Source: Tabrizicola sp. (GTDB lineage Bacteria > Pseudomonadota > Alphaproteobacteria > Rhodobacterales > Rhodobacteraceae). Taken from it: a stretch of 64,000 nucleotides of DNA. The notes under the pieces were generated by a model. The model saw only the letters and a program-made list of their open reading frames with translations, made no database searches and was not told the origin of the DNA. A program made the position numbers and the translations under genes. Of the stretch, positions 46,990-56,516 are shown piece by piece (position 1 is the stretch's first letter; each line of letters starts with the position of its first letter). The stretch lies in contig NZ_JAUCZH010000008.1 of NCBI RefSeq assembly GCF_030373185.1, positions 217,606 to 281,605 on the forward strand, given 5' to 3'.

Positions 46990-47716
46990 ACAACCAGCCG
47001 CCCTCAGCAAACAAGACCCCAGCGCTACCCGACGGTTGCGGCCCTTGGCTGACTATTCCGGGTCGCTGGGTCAGCGCGTCTATCAGACCCTGCGCGAGTC
47101 GATCCTGTCGCTGGCCTACCGTCCCGGAGAAATCCTTCGCAAGCCCGATATCTGTGAGGCGCTTGGCGTCAGCCGCAGCCCGGTTGCCGATGCTGTTGCC
47201 CGGCTTCAGGCCGAGGGGTTGGTGGATGTGGTGCCGCAGGCGGGAACCTTCGTTGCCCGCTTCTCGATGCAGGAAATCCGCGAAGGTGCCTTTCTGCGCG
47301 AGGCGATCGAGGTCGCTGCTATCGAGCGGGTTGCCGCTATCATAACGGATGACCAGTTGCAGCTGCTTCGCCGCAATCTGACCGTGCAGGCAGCCCTGGT
47401 GGCCGATGCCGATATTCCGGGCTTTTATGCGATGGACGCGGCGATGCACGAACTTCTGCTGTCGCTTACCGGCTTTCCCCGGTTGGCGCAGGTGTCTGAA
47501 ACCGCCTGGCTTCATGTCAACCGCGCGCGCCAGTTGATCCTGCCGGTGCCGGGCCGGATTCAGGCGACTCTGGCTGAACATCAAGCCATTCTGGCTGCGC
47601 TTGAAACACGGGATCCCGTCGCCGCACGGACGGCGGTCCAATCGCATCTGCGCCAGCTTGTCACCTACCTTGAACCGTTGGAACGTGACCGCCCCGACCT
47701 TTTCAATCCCACCTGA
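46985..47716 (+). CDS. GntR-family (FCD/FadR subgroup) transcriptional regulator
   Basis: A 243-residue regulator. The winged helix LGQRVYQTLRESILSLAYRPGEILRKPDICEALGVSRSPVADAVARLQAEGLV is followed by an all-helical FCD ligand domain whose conserved metal/ligand residues include FLREAIEVAAI, MDAAMHELLL and LAEHQAILAAL. The ATG lies inside palindrome S1 and probably starts a leaderless mRNA. Three more copies of the palindrome precede sugar-transport and catabolic units, so this is the probable local regulator of 44.6-63.7 kb. Ligand unknown. Confidence 0.9.
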   Translation: MLQPAALSKQDPSATRRLRPLADYSGSLGQRVYQTLRESILSLAYRPGEILRKPDICEALGVSRSPVADAVARLQAEGLVDVVPQAGTFVARFSMQEIREGAFLREAIEVAAIERVAAIITDDQLQLLRRNLTVQAALVADADIPGFYAMDAAMHELLLSLTGFPRLAQVSETAWLHVNRARQLILPVPGRIQATLAEHQAILAALETRDPVAARTAVQSHLRQLVTYLEPLERDRPDLFNPT

Positions 47717-47722
47717 GGTGTC

Positions 47723-48718
47723 ATGACCCCGCCGGCCCCCCCCCGCCCCAATCGTCTGCGCCCAAATCGCCTTCGTTATGCTGCGCGGCTGAATGCCTTC
47801 AAGGTCAAGGGCGGGACTGTGGCCGACATGATCGCAGGCGCGGGCCGTGTCGGGGGGGTTACCGCCGCAGACCTGAATTATCCGGATCACTTCGCGGCGC
47901 ACGACACCGCTGCCCTGTCAAATCTGCTGGCGGATCAGGGGATGGTGCTGAATGGTCTTGCCCTGCGCTATTACACCGAAGACGGCTTCAAGCTTGGGGC
48001 CTTTACCCACCCCGACGCCACCATCCGGCGCGCCGCGATTGACCTTACGAAGCGCGGCATTGACGCCTGCGCCGCGATGGGCGGCACGCAGATGACGCTC
48101 TGGATGGGGCAGGACGGTTTTGACTACAGTTTTCAGGCCGACTACGGGCGGATGTGGGATGACACCATCGCCGCACTGGCCGAAGTTGCCGACCACAACC
48201 CGACCATCGACATCGCCGTCGAATACAAACCGAACGAGCCGCGCGCCCATTCCCTGATGCCTGACATGGCGACCACCCTTTTGGCACTGGATGAGGTGGC
48301 ACGCCCGAATACCGGCGTCACACTTGACTTTGCCCATATGCTTTACGCTGGCGAGATGCCCGCCAAGGCCGCCATGCTGGCCGCCCGCAAAAGCCGGATC
48401 CTTGGCCTTCACCTGAATGACGGCTACGGCAAGCGTGACGATGGCTTGATCGCGGGCAGCGTGCATCCGGTGCAGACGGTGGAGCTTCTGGTCGCCATGC
48501 TGCGTGCCGGCTACGCGGGGGTGATCTACTTCGACACCTTCCCCGATCATTCGGGCATCGACCCGGTGGCCGAATCGCGGGCGAACATCCGGTTGACCGA
48601 CCGGCTGCTGGATGTGGCGCATCAATTGGCCGACGATCCGGCCCTTGCGGCAGCCCAAAGCCGTCAGGATGCCGCCGCCGCGACCACGCTTGTCATGGCG
48701 GCCCTCATCGGGGCGTAA
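47723..48718 (+). CDS. Sugar-phosphate isomerase/epimerase-like TIM barrel protein
   Basis: A 331-residue AP-endonuclease-2/xylose-isomerase-like barrel. Likely metal ligands are Glu in IAVEYKPNEPRAH, Asp in VTLDFAHML, His/Asp in LGLHLNDGYGKRDD and the acid in VIYFDTFPDHSG. Family members isomerise or epimerise ketoses. The N terminus has a Pro/Arg-rich extension (PPAPPRPNRLRPNRLR) before the barrel. It starts 6 bases after gntR and is surely co-transcribed with it. Confidence 0.86.
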   Translation: MTPPAPPRPNRLRPNRLRYAARLNAFKVKGGTVADMIAGAGRVGGVTAADLNYPDHFAAHDTAALSNLLADQGMVLNGLALRYYTEDGFKLGAFTHPDATIRRAAIDLTKRGIDACAAMGGTQMTLWMGQDGFDYSFQADYGRMWDDTIAALAEVADHNPTIDIAVEYKPNEPRAHSLMPDMATTLLALDEVARPNTGVTLDFAHMLYAGEMPAKAAMLAARKSRILGLHLNDGYGKRDDGLIAGSVHPVQTVELLVAMLRAGYAGVIYFDTFPDHSGIDPVAESRANIRLTDRLLDVAHQLADDPALAAAQSRQDAAAATTLVMAALIGA

Positions 48719-48870
48719 GGCATTGCAACGGGATTTGCGCGCTGGCCCTTGCCAGATGCATACCATCGCCTACCATCCTGCACGCACGCAGCCTTACTGA
48801 CGCTTACCCATGTCCCGTTCCAACCCAATCCTTCCGACAGCGCCCGTCCTTCCATGCCCGAGCAGTCAAG

Positions 48871-49770
48871 ATGCCGTCTGATCCAGTCCTCATCTGTGCC
48901 GGGTCGCTGCATCACGATGTGATCGTCGGCGCCCCCGCACTTCCCCGCGTTGATCAGACCCTGACCGGCAGTTCCGTCCGCTATGCCTTTGGTGGCAAGG
49001 GCGGCAATCAGGCCGCCGCCGCCGCCCGCGCCGGAGCCGAGGTTCACATGGCTGGTGCTGTCGGTTCAGACGATCTTGCCATGACGCTGCGCGCGGCGCT
49101 CGACGCGGCCGGGGTCCGTCGGTCCGGTGTGCAGACCCATCCCGGACCCTCTGGCATGTCGGTGGCGATCTCGCTGCCGGACGGATCTTACGGCGCGGTC
49201 ATCGTTTCGGGGGCCAACCTGTTGTTGCGTCCCGAAGCGGTCCAGTTTCCCAGGGATTGTGCGCTGATGCTTTTGCAGTCCGAGATTTCCGAGGTCGCAA
49301 ACCTGACATTTGCCCGCCGCGCCCGGGAGGCCGGCATGGCGATCGTGCTGAACGCGGCACCCGCGCGCCCGGTCGCACCGGAACTGCTGGCCCTGACCGA
49401 CCTTCTGGTCGTCAACCGGGGCGAAGCGGCGGATATTCTGGGTCGCCCGGAACAGGGCATCGACGCCACCCGCGCCGCCGAGGATCTGGCGGCGGTGGGT
49501 CCGGCTGCCGTCATCGTCACGCTTGGGGCTGAGGGTCTGGTCATTTCCCATCAGGGGCGGCTTACGATCCAACCCGCCCAGCGGGTAAAGGTCGTGTCCA
49601 GCCATGGCGCCGGGGATGCTTTCATCGGGGCGCTTGCCGCGGAATGGGCGCGCGGTGCCAGCCTTGATGCCGCTGCGGCCTTCGGTCAGACCGCAGCCGC
49701 GCTTCTGGTCAGCATGACCCCGGGCGAACGGCAAGCCATCACCGAAGCCGCCATCCGGGCGCGTATGTAA
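48871..49770 (+). CDS. PfkB-family (ribokinase-like) carbohydrate kinase
   Basis: A 299-residue sugar kinase. The substrate motif YAFGGKGGNQAAAAARAGA lies near the N terminus, and the anion-hole/catalytic motif SSHGAGDAFIGALAAEWA near the C terminus carries the catalytic Asp. The usual TGAGD is replaced by SHGAGD. Downstream of the isomerase in the gntR operon after a 152-base gap in which I see no gene. A second PfkB kinase lies at 62806. Confidence 0.9.
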   Translation: MPSDPVLICAGSLHHDVIVGAPALPRVDQTLTGSSVRYAFGGKGGNQAAAAARAGAEVHMAGAVGSDDLAMTLRAALDAAGVRRSGVQTHPGPSGMSVAISLPDGSYGAVIVSGANLLLRPEAVQFPRDCALMLLQSEISEVANLTFARRAREAGMAIVLNAAPARPVAPELLALTDLLVVNRGEAADILGRPEQGIDATRAAEDLAAVGPAAVIVTLGAEGLVISHQGRLTIQPAQRVKVVSSHGAGDAFIGALAAEWARGASLDAAAAFGQTAAALLVSMTPGERQAITEAAIRARM

Positions 49771-49791
49771 GCCCCCCAGGTCTTTCCCTGA

Positions 49792-49840
49792 TCCAAATAT
49801 CCCCGCCGGAGGCAGCGGAGCCAAGCGGCCACACGGCCGC
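49792..49840 (+). repeat. Stop-proximal ATATCC/hairpin element, copy 5 (after the PfkB gene)
   Basis: TCCAAATATCCCC 22 bases after the stop codon, then GC-rich sequence and a perfect hairpin GCGGCC-acac-GGCCGC (49825-49840). Same order and orientation relative to the upstream gene as the other copies. Confidence 0.6.
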
Positions 49841-49909
49841 GCCAGCGACCTGAAAGGCTTGCGGCCGGAAAGGCCGCTCTGCATGGCAACAGTTGGGAAG
49901 GGCGCTTGC

Positions 49910-50950
49910 CTAGGCGATCAGACCCTCGGCCTCCAGTTCCTGCCACAGCGCTTCGGGAACCTTGGCCCCTGCCGCTCGGATATTGCTGTCCATCTCGGCC
50001 AGCCCCTGCCCGCCGGGGATCACGCTGACCACCGCCGGATGGCGCAGCGGGAACTGGAACGCCGCATCCACCAACCGGATGCCATGGCCTTCGCAGATGC
50101 CTTGCAGCCGCGTGGTGCGGGCAAGGATGTCTTCGGGGGCCGGGGCATAGTTGTAATGCGCCCCCGGTCGTGGCCCGGTGGCAAGGATACCCGAGTTGTA
50201 TGGCCCCCCGATCACCACGCCCACGCCCTGTGCCGCCGCCCGGTCCATGAAACCCGCAGCACCCTGTTCCAGCAGCGTATAGCGCCCGGCCAGAAGGAAG
50301 ATGTCGAACTCGCCGTGGTTCAGCAGCCAGTCGCAAGGCTCCCATTCGTTCACACCCGCGCCAAAGCCCGCGATCACGCCCTCGTCGCGCAGCCGGGTCA
50401 GCGCCCGGTAGCCACCTGCCATGAATTCGGCCAGCCGCGCGGCCCTTGCCGATTCTGACCCATGGGTAAAGATATCAAGATCATGGACATAAAGGATATC
50501 CACCCGGTCCAGCCCCAGTCGTTCCAGACTGGCCTCAAAGCTGCGCAAGACCCCGTCGTGGCTATAGTCGAACCGCTCCTTGCGCGATGGCACGTCGATC
50601 CATTTGCCCGCCCCGTCCCCATTGCCGGGCGGCACGGCTGACAGCAGCCGCCCGACCTTGGTAGAGATCACATATTGATCCCGTGGCTTGCCGCGCAGGA
50701 AATGGTTGATCCGCGTCTCTGACAGGCCCAGCCCGTAAAGCGGTGCGGTGTCGAAATAGCGCACACCTGCGGTCCATGCCGCATCGAGCACCGCTTGCGC
50801 CTCGGCTTCGCTGATCGCCTTGAAAAGGTTGCCCAAGGGTGCCGCGCCAAAGCCCAGTTCGGTGAAGGACAATCCTGCCGCCCCTTGCCGGTTCCCGCGC
50901 CCGTTCCACTGTCGTCTTGCCTGCATGCCTGCCTCCGCCATTGCTGACAT
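49910..50950 (-). CDS. Aldo-keto reductase, D-threo-aldose/L-fucose 1-dehydrogenase type
   Basis: A 346-residue NAD(P)-dependent oxidoreductase. The catalytic tetrad is visible as Asp and Tyr in RYFDTAPLYGLGLSE, Lys in VISTKVGR and His in LYVHDLD. The segment FGAAPLGNLF is typical of the L-fucose/D-threo-aldose dehydrogenase group that oxidises sugars at C1. The ATG at 50950 is embedded in palindrome S2 with no ribosome site; an internal ATG at 50926 has GGAGG and is the alternative start. Divergent from btpA. Confidence 0.85.
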   Translation of the reverse strand: MSAMAEAGMQARRQWNGRGNRQGAAGLSFTELGFGAAPLGNLFKAISEAEAQAVLDAAWTAGVRYFDTAPLYGLGLSETRINHFLRGKPRDQYVISTKVGRLLSAVPPGNGDGAGKWIDVPSRKERFDYSHDGVLRSFEASLERLGLDRVDILYVHDLDIFTHGSESARAARLAEFMAGGYRALTRLRDEGVIAGFGAGVNEWEPCDWLLNHGEFDIFLLAGRYTLLEQGAAGFMDRAAAQGVGVVIGGPYNSGILATGPRPGAHYNYAPAPEDILARTTRLQGICEGHGIRLVDAAFQFPLRHPAVVSVIPGGQGLAEMDSNIRAAGAKVPEALWQELEAEGLIA

Positions 50951-50961
50951 GCTAGTATGTT
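50946..50961. promoter_or_regulatory. GntR palindrome site S2
   Basis: GACATGCTAGTATGTT between the divergent aldo-keto reductase and btpA genes. On the minus strand CAACAT, 6 bases, ATG repeats the -10/start geometry of S1 and S3, though no good -35 is seen. Confidence 0.65.
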
Positions 50962-51017
50962 GCACCCTTCCAGACCACCCGCTTTCACGCTAGCCTTGCG
51001 GCAAGGGGGAGTGAATC

Positions 51018-51830
51018 ATGACACGTTTCGAACAGGTCTTCGGGCAGAAAAAACCCGTCATCGCGATGGTGCATCTTGGCGCGATGCCCGGCACGCCGCT
51101 GCATGATGCGGCAGGCGGGGTCGAGGCGATCTTGCAAGGGGCCGCTGCCGATCTTGCCGCCCTTCAGGCCGCCGGGGTTGATGCGGTAATGTTCGGCAAC
51201 GAAAATGACCGCCCGTATGAGCTGAAGGTTGACGCCGCATCCACCGCGACGATGGCCTATGTCATCGGCCGTTTGCGCGACCGGATCACCGTGCCGTTCG
51301 GGGTCAATGTGCTGTGGGATCCGATGGCCAGCATGGCGCTTGCCGCCGCCACCGGGGCGGCCTTCCTGCGCGAGATCTTCACCGGCACATACGCCAGCGA
51401 CATGGGCCTTTGGGCGCCTGATGCAGGTGCCGCCCGCCGCTATGGCTCGCGGATCGGCGCGGGCAATGTGGCCACGCTTTACAACGTCTCCGCTGAATTC
51501 GCAGGCTCGCTTGACCCCCGGCCTTTGCCGGACCGGGCGCGGTCGGCCGTGTTTTCCTCGATCCCCGATGCGGTGCTGGTGTCGGGCGCAATCACCGGCG
51601 AGGCGGCGCGGATGGAAGATCTGGAGGCGGTCAAGCGCGTGTTGCCGACGACTCCCGTCCTTGCCAACACCGGGGTCAAGCACGCCACTGTGGCCGATGT
51701 GCTGAGCATCGCGGATGGCTGTATCGTCGGATCGGCACTGAAGGTCGGGGGCGACACATGGGCCGCTGTGGACCCCGACCGCGCCAAGGATTTCATGGAC
51801 CGTGTCCGCGCAGCGCGGGGCGGCAAATGA
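51018..51830 (+). CDS. BtpA/SgcQ-family TIM-barrel protein
   Basis: A 270-residue protein recognised by IAMVHLGAMPGTPLHD at the start, FGNENDRPY, VPFGVNVLWDPM and VLANTGVKHATV. BtpA was named for photosystem I biogenesis in cyanobacteria, but in proteobacteria the family (E. coli SgcQ) sits in uncharacterised sugar operons, as here. Strong ribosome site GGGGGAG. First gene of btpA-M42-FGGY-creatininase, all overlapping by 1-4 bases, with palindrome S2 upstream. Confidence 0.88.
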   Translation: MTRFEQVFGQKKPVIAMVHLGAMPGTPLHDAAGGVEAILQGAAADLAALQAAGVDAVMFGNENDRPYELKVDAASTATMAYVIGRLRDRITVPFGVNVLWDPMASMALAAATGAAFLREIFTGTYASDMGLWAPDAGAARRYGSRIGAGNVATLYNVSAEFAGSLDPRPLPDRARSAVFSSIPDAVLVSGAITGEAARMEDLEAVKRVLPTTPVLANTGVKHATVADVLSIADGCIVGSALKVGGDTWAAVDPDRAKDFMDRVRAARGGK

Positions 51831-52909
51831 TCCGCGATCTTGTGACGGAACTGATGCTGATCCCCGGCTTGTCGGGCCATGAACAGCGTGTCGCTCGCGC
51901 CATTGCCGCGCATCTTGACGGGCTGGGTCTGCTGCACGGGTCTGACCGGCTTGGCAACCTGATGACCACGATCCCGGGCGACCCGGACCTGCCCTCGGTC
52001 ATGGTCTTCACCCATATGGATCAGCTTGGATTCATCGTCCGCAAGGTGGAAGCCAATGGCCTGATCCGGCTTGAACGGCTTGGCGGGGTGCCGGAACGCG
52101 CGCTGCCGGCGCAGGCGGTCGTCCTTTGCACGGACAAGGGCGATATTCCCGGCCTCATCGCCAACAAGTCGCACCACGCGACCGGGCCGGATGAGAAATA
52201 CAAGGTTCTGCCCTATTCTGAACTTTACGTCGATGCGGGTTTTGCCAGCGCTGATGAGGCGCTTGCCGCCGGGGTGCGGATCGGCACGCCCGTCACCTAT
52301 CTGCCGCGCGTTCTGCCCTTGCATGGCAGCCGGATTGCCGGAACCTCGGTTGACGACCGGGCAGGCTGTGCTGTTCTTTTGGCGCTTGCTGCGGCGCGCA
52401 AGGGCAAACCGGGGCCGACGCTGCACCTCGTCTGGTCGGTGCAAGAGGAATACAACCTGCGCGGCGTTCTGCCTGCGGCGACCGCGCTGCAACCCGATAT
52501 CGCCTTGCAGATCGACCTTCTTCTGGCCTGCGACACGCCCGACATGACCGCGCGGGGCGATGTGACACTGGGCGGCGGCCCCGGGATCAGCCTCTATTCC
52601 TTCCACGGGCGTGGCACGCTGAACGGGGTGATCCCGCATCCGGCATTGGTCAAACTGGCTGAAGCGGCGGCAGAGGCGGGCGGTTTGCCCTTGCAACGGT
52701 CGGCCCATACCGGGGCGCTGACCGATCTGTCCTACATTCAGTTCATGGGGCCGGAAGGGGTGGCTTGCCTCGATGTCGGGTTCCCCATGCGCTATTCGCA
52801 TTCGGCGCTGGAGGTGGTGGATACCGCCGATCTGGACGGGTTGGCCCGGCTTCTGGACCTGATGCTTGACGCCATCACCCCGCAACTGACGCTGGCGCGA
52901 ACCCCATGA
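51827..52909 (+). CDS. M42-family metallopeptidase-like protein (SgcX-like)
   Basis: A 360-residue dinuclear-metal hydrolase of the M42 aminopeptidase/endoglucanase group. Candidate ligands are His in VMVFTHMDQLGF, Asp in GTSVDDRAGCAVLL, Glu-Glu in WSVQEEYNLRG, Asp in LLACDTPD and His in MRYSHSALEV. E. coli SgcX has the same family next to SgcQ, matching the BtpA neighbour. In sugar operons it may be an amidohydrolase or deglycosidase, not a true peptidase. ATG overlaps the btpA stop. Confidence 0.85.
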   Translation: MIRDLVTELMLIPGLSGHEQRVARAIAAHLDGLGLLHGSDRLGNLMTTIPGDPDLPSVMVFTHMDQLGFIVRKVEANGLIRLERLGGVPERALPAQAVVLCTDKGDIPGLIANKSHHATGPDEKYKVLPYSELYVDAGFASADEALAAGVRIGTPVTYLPRVLPLHGSRIAGTSVDDRAGCAVLLALAAARKGKPGPTLHLVWSVQEEYNLRGVLPAATALQPDIALQIDLLLACDTPDMTARGDVTLGGGPGISLYSFHGRGTLNGVIPHPALVKLAEAAAEAGGLPLQRSAHTGALTDLSYIQFMGPEGVACLDVGFPMRYSHSALEVVDTADLDGLARLLDLMLDAITPQLTLARTP

Positions 52910-54390
52910 CCCATACCCTTGGCATCGACATCGGCACCTTTGAAACCAAGGGCGTTCTGGTCGCCGCTGACGGATCAATCACCGCCACGGCCACGCGGCC
53001 CCACAAGATGATCGTGCCACGCCCCGGCTGGGCCGAACACCGCGCGGACGAAGACTGGTGGGGCGATTTCGTCCATGTGACACGGGCGCTTCTGGCGCAA
53101 TCGGGGATTGATCCCAAAGCCATCCGCGCGGTGGCCGTCAGTGCCATCGGGCCATGCATGCTGCCGGTGGACGCCGCTGGTGAGCCCCTGATGAATGGCG
53201 TGCTTTACGGTGTCGATACCCGCGCCAGCGCCCAGATCGCGGCGCTGAATGCCGCGATTGGCGAAGATGTGATCCTTGCGACCTGCGGCAATGCGCTGAC
53301 CTCGCAATCCGTGGGGCCAAAGATCCTGTGGCTGAAGGAAACCCACCCCGACCTCTTTGCGCGCACCGCAAAGGTGCTGACCTCGACCAGCTATCTGACC
53401 TGGAAGCTGACCGGCGAACATGTGATCGACCACTATACGGCGGCCAATTTCTCTCCGCTTTATGATGTCAACACGCTGGGTTGGACGGAATCGCTTGCCG
53501 ATATCCTGCCGCTGGACCGGTTGCCCCGGCTGATGTGGTCCACCGATATCGCGGGCCAGATCACCGCCGCTGCGGCAGCCGAGACCGGGCTTGCGCAAGG
53601 CACGCCCGTCACCTGCGGCACCATCGACGCGGCGGCCGAGGCGGTCAGTGTGGGTGTCCAGAGCCCCGGCGAGATGATGCTGATGTATGGCTCGACCATC
53701 TTCATCATTCAGGTGACCGCAGCCCCGGTGCGCGACGCGCGGCTTTGGTATGCGCCATGGCTTTTCCCGGGTCTGCATGCCTCGATGGCCGGGCTTGCGA
53801 CCTCGGGGACGCTGACCCACTGGTTCCGTGACCAACTGGCGCGGGACAGCGATTTTGCCACCCTTGCGGCTGAGGCGGCGGCCAGCCCGAAAGGGGCCAA
53901 GGGTCTGATCTGCTTGCCCTATTTTTCGGGTGAGCGGACGCCGATCCATGACCCCATGGCCAAGGGTGCCTTCTTCGGGATGGACCTGACCCATACCCGC
54001 GCCGACCTTTTCCGCGCCGCACTGGAGGGGGTGGCCATGGGCACGGCACATGTCTTCGACACCTACCGCGAGGTGGGTGCGGCCCCGGAAAAGGTGCTGG
54101 CGGTGGGCGGCGGGACGCAGAACGCGGTCTGGTTGCAGGCGACATCCGATATTGCCGCAACCCCGCAACTGGTCTGCGAAAAGACCATGGGGGCAAGCTA
54201 TGGCGACGCCTTCCTTGCCGCCGTCGCCATTGGCGCGGTCATGCCGGATGAGATCACGCGCTGGAACCCTGTCGCCCGCACGGTCACCCCCAAGGCGGTT
54301 CCGGCCTACGACCGGCAATACCCGCTGTGGAAGGCGCTTTACACCCAGACCCGGGATATCGCCCACGCGCTTGGAAACGGGGGTGGGTGA
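52906..54390 (+). CDS. FGGY-family carbohydrate kinase
   Basis: A 494-residue sugar kinase of normal length. N-terminal phosphate loop GIDIGTFETKGVLVAADG, central CGTIDAAAEAVSVG, MMLMYGSTIFI, and C-terminal ADP-binding VLAVGGGTQNAVWLQATSD identify it. The FGGY group includes xylulo-, ribulo- and fuculokinases; the sugar cannot be told by eye. It overlaps the M42 stop (ATGA) and the creatininase start. Confidence 0.92.
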   Translation: MTHTLGIDIGTFETKGVLVAADGSITATATRPHKMIVPRPGWAEHRADEDWWGDFVHVTRALLAQSGIDPKAIRAVAVSAIGPCMLPVDAAGEPLMNGVLYGVDTRASAQIAALNAAIGEDVILATCGNALTSQSVGPKILWLKETHPDLFARTAKVLTSTSYLTWKLTGEHVIDHYTAANFSPLYDVNTLGWTESLADILPLDRLPRLMWSTDIAGQITAAAAAETGLAQGTPVTCGTIDAAAEAVSVGVQSPGEMMLMYGSTIFIIQVTAAPVRDARLWYAPWLFPGLHASMAGLATSGTLTHWFRDQLARDSDFATLAAEAAASPKGAKGLICLPYFSGERTPIHDPMAKGAFFGMDLTHTRADLFRAALEGVAMGTAHVFDTYREVGAAPEKVLAVGGGTQNAVWLQATSDIAATPQLVCEKTMGASYGDAFLAAVAIGAVMPDEITRWNPVARTVTPKAVPAYDRQYPLWKALYTQTRDIAHALGNGGG

Positions 54391-55124
54391 TGCAGTTTGA
54401 CCGGATGCGCCCGCACCAGATTGACGAGGCGATTGCCACGAATGTCCCGGTTGTGCTGCCAATCGGGGTGATGGAATACCACGGGCAACACCTGCCCGCC
54501 GGGGTGGATCTGTTGATCGTGACCGAGACGCTCAAGCGTCTGGGTGACAGGATCATCACCCTGCCACCCTTTGCCTATGGCGCGGCCAGCCATGCGGTTT
54601 CGGGGCCGGGGGCAGGGACGCTGCATCTGGACCCCGCCACCTACCTGCCCATGGCCGAGGCGCTGTTTTCGGCGCTTCTGACCACAGGTTTTCGCAACCT
54701 GCACGGTGTCATCCACCACCAGACCGAGAATTTCGTCCAAGGCATGCCGACGGACCTGAGCTTCCGCCTTGCCGCCCGCAACGCGATCTTTCGCCATCTG
54801 GAAACCGCGCGCGGCCCCGGCTGGTGGGGCGACCGGGCAATGCAGGATTACTACGGCCAGCACGAAGCAGGGGCCGACCCGTTCAACTGGATCCGCATTC
54901 ATCCGCTGTTTCCCAAAGGCGCCGATTTCCCATTTGATCATGCCGGCGTCGGAGAGACGGCGCTGATGCTGGCCCTTGCCCCCGAAACAGTGGACATGTC
55001 GCGCGCGCTGGAGGGCGGGCATTGGTATACCGAAACTGCCCCTCAGGCGACGGCTGATCTGGGTGAGAAGGGTGTCAGGATTGCGCTTGCAAATATAACC
55101 AAGGCACTGGGGCTTGCCGGCTAA
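54390..55124 (+). CDS. Creatininase-family protein
   Basis: A 244-residue amidohydrolase-fold protein. Metal-binding and catalytic features include PIGVMEYHGQHLPAGVDLLI (Glu, His, Asp), VIHHQTENF, and DHAGVGETALMLALAPETVDMS with the conserved Glu. Besides creatininases the family contains enzymes opening cyclic amides and sugar-linked amides. It ends the btpA operon and its stop overlaps the convergent fucU stop by four bases. Confidence 0.87.
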   Translation: MQFDRMRPHQIDEAIATNVPVVLPIGVMEYHGQHLPAGVDLLIVTETLKRLGDRIITLPPFAYGAASHAVSGPGAGTLHLDPATYLPMAEALFSALLTTGFRNLHGVIHHQTENFVQGMPTDLSFRLAARNAIFRHLETARGPGWWGDRAMQDYYGQHEAGADPFNWIRIHPLFPKGADFPFDHAGVGETALMLALAPETVDMSRALEGGHWYTETAPQATADLGEKGVRIALANITKALGLAG

Positions 55125-55576
55125 AGAGGTGGCAGGTCGATTACCCCCTTTTTGAGGATAAAGCAGCCATATGGACCGCTATCAGCAGTTCGGATGATGC
55201 AAAAAGCCTGCTTTGCGGCCTTGTAGAAGGCGAAGCGCTCCAAGCTTTGCATCGTTACCGGGCGGCCCTCTGCGCTGTCTGCGACAGCTTGCATTCGGGC
55301 AAATATCGGCCGTTCGGCCGCTGGCTCTCCCACCACCTGCATCCGGGTTACAGGTGCCTCGACAAAGGTATCCAGCGGCATGAGCGAAAGGATCGCACGC
55401 GCCGCCGTGGGAATGTCGCAACCGGGCATGTCGATCAGGCGGCCGTAGGTGGTTTCAGCCGCAATGGTGGCGGCAGGGTGGTTCACGTCGCAGATCACCA
55501 GATCATCGCCATGCCCCATCAGCATCAGGACATGAACGATTTCAGCCGACAGGCGTTGGTCGATGCCCTTCAACAT
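55121..55576 (-). CDS. RbsD/FucU-family sugar mutarotase (copy 1)
   Basis: A 151-residue pyranase/mutarotase MLKGIDQRLSAEIVHVLMLMGHGDDLVICDVNHPA, with the family's catalytic His in MGHGD and the C-terminal ALERFAFYKAAKQAF-like region and YGCFILKKGVI. The fucose-type (FucU) branch is most similar in length. It is last in the permease operon (permease A, permease B, fucU) and equilibrates sugar anomers for kinases or dehydrogenases. A second copy with the same start motif lies at 62338. Confidence 0.9.
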   Translation of the reverse strand: MLKGIDQRLSAEIVHVLMLMGHGDDLVICDVNHPAATIAAETTYGRLIDMPGCDIPTAARAILSLMPLDTFVEAPVTRMQVVGEPAAERPIFARMQAVADSAEGRPVTMQSLERFAFYKAAKQAFCIIRTADSGPYGCFILKKGVIDLPPL

Positions 55577-55595
55577 GGCAGCGGTCCGGGGCCGG

Positions 55596-56516
55596 TCACT
55601 TCACCGCCCCGGCGGCCATGCCCTTGATGATGAACCGTTCCAGCACGACGCCGATCACGATCAGCGGCAGGATCGCCGCCGTCGACAGCGCGGCCATCGA
55701 CCACCAACTGATCCCCTGACTGCCGGTCTGGCTGGCAACCATCACCGGCAGGGTGTTGGCGTGGGTCGAGGTCAGAAGGGCCGCGAAGAAATACTCGTTC
55801 CAGGTCAGGACCAGCGACAGGATGAAGGCCGCGACCATGCCGGGCAGGGCAATCGGCAGGATGATGGTGAAGAACGCCCCCCAGACGCCGAGGCCATCGA
55901 CCATTGCGGCTTCTTCCAGTTCCGTGGGTATCCCGGCGAACTGGTCGCGCATGATCCAGATGACGATGGGCAGCACGGTCAGCGTGTAGAGCAGGATCAG
56001 CCCGATCCGCGTGTCCAAAAGAGCCATTTCCTTGTAAAGCACGAGGAAGGGCAGGGCGAGGACAACGGGCGGCAGGATCAACTGGCTGAGGAAGAAGAAC
56101 GATATGTCGTCATTCTTCATGAAGCCGAACCTGAAGCTGAACCGTGACAACCCGTAAGCCGCCAGCGACCCAAGGATCACCGCCAGCGTCGAGGCCGACA
56201 GCGCCACGATGGTGGAGTTCAGGAAGCGCTTCATGAACTCGTCCCGGACGGTGGAGTCGTTGCCGATGGTGTCGGGCGACAGGCCCAGAGACCGCCAGCC
56301 CAGCCATGCCGGATCATAGTCGACCCAGGGAATCAGGTTCCCCTTCATCACATTCGGGGCCATCTTGAAACTGGTGGTGATGGTCCAGTAGATCGGAAAC
56401 AGGCAGATGATCGCCCAGAAGATCAGCACGCCATAGACCACCAGCCGGTTCGCAAACCATTTTGCGCGGAAGCTGCGGTCCGCCTCGGAATCCTTGAAGA
56501 TGGCGGTTTGCGTCAT
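55596..56516 (-). CDS. CUT1 sugar ABC transporter permease B (MalG type)
   Basis: A 306-residue permease. First TM LVVYGVLIFWAIICLFPIYWTITTSFK, EAA loop ELEEAAMVDGLGVWGAFFTIILPIALPG, and the GMAAGAVK end typical of MalG-type subunits. Start MTQTAIFKDSEADRSF (56516) overlaps the stop of permease A (ATGA). The binding protein (59274) and ATPase (61198) of the system are encoded nearby on both strands. Confidence 0.92.
   Translation of the reverse strand: MTQTAIFKDSEADRSFRAKWFANRLVVYGVLIFWAIICLFPIYWTITTSFKMAPNVMKGNLIPWVDYDPAWLGWRSLGLSPDTIGNDSTVRDEFMKRFLNSTIVALSASTLAVILGSLAAYGLSRFSFRFGFMKNDDISFFFLSQLILPPVVLALPFLVLYKEMALLDTRIGLILLYTLTVLPIVIWIMRDQFAGIPTELEEAAMVDGLGVWGAFFTIILPIALPGMVAAFILSLVLTWNEYFFAALLTSTHANTLPVMVASQTGSQGISWWSMAALSTAAILPLIVIGVVLERFIIKGMAAGAVK

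Noticed and set aside
45417-47345. 642-residue plus-strand ORF.
   Set aside because: Antisense of the uxaA-family gene and out of frame with gntR; no recognisable motif.
52975-54462. 495-residue minus-strand ORF.
   Set aside because: Antisense of the FGGY kinase.
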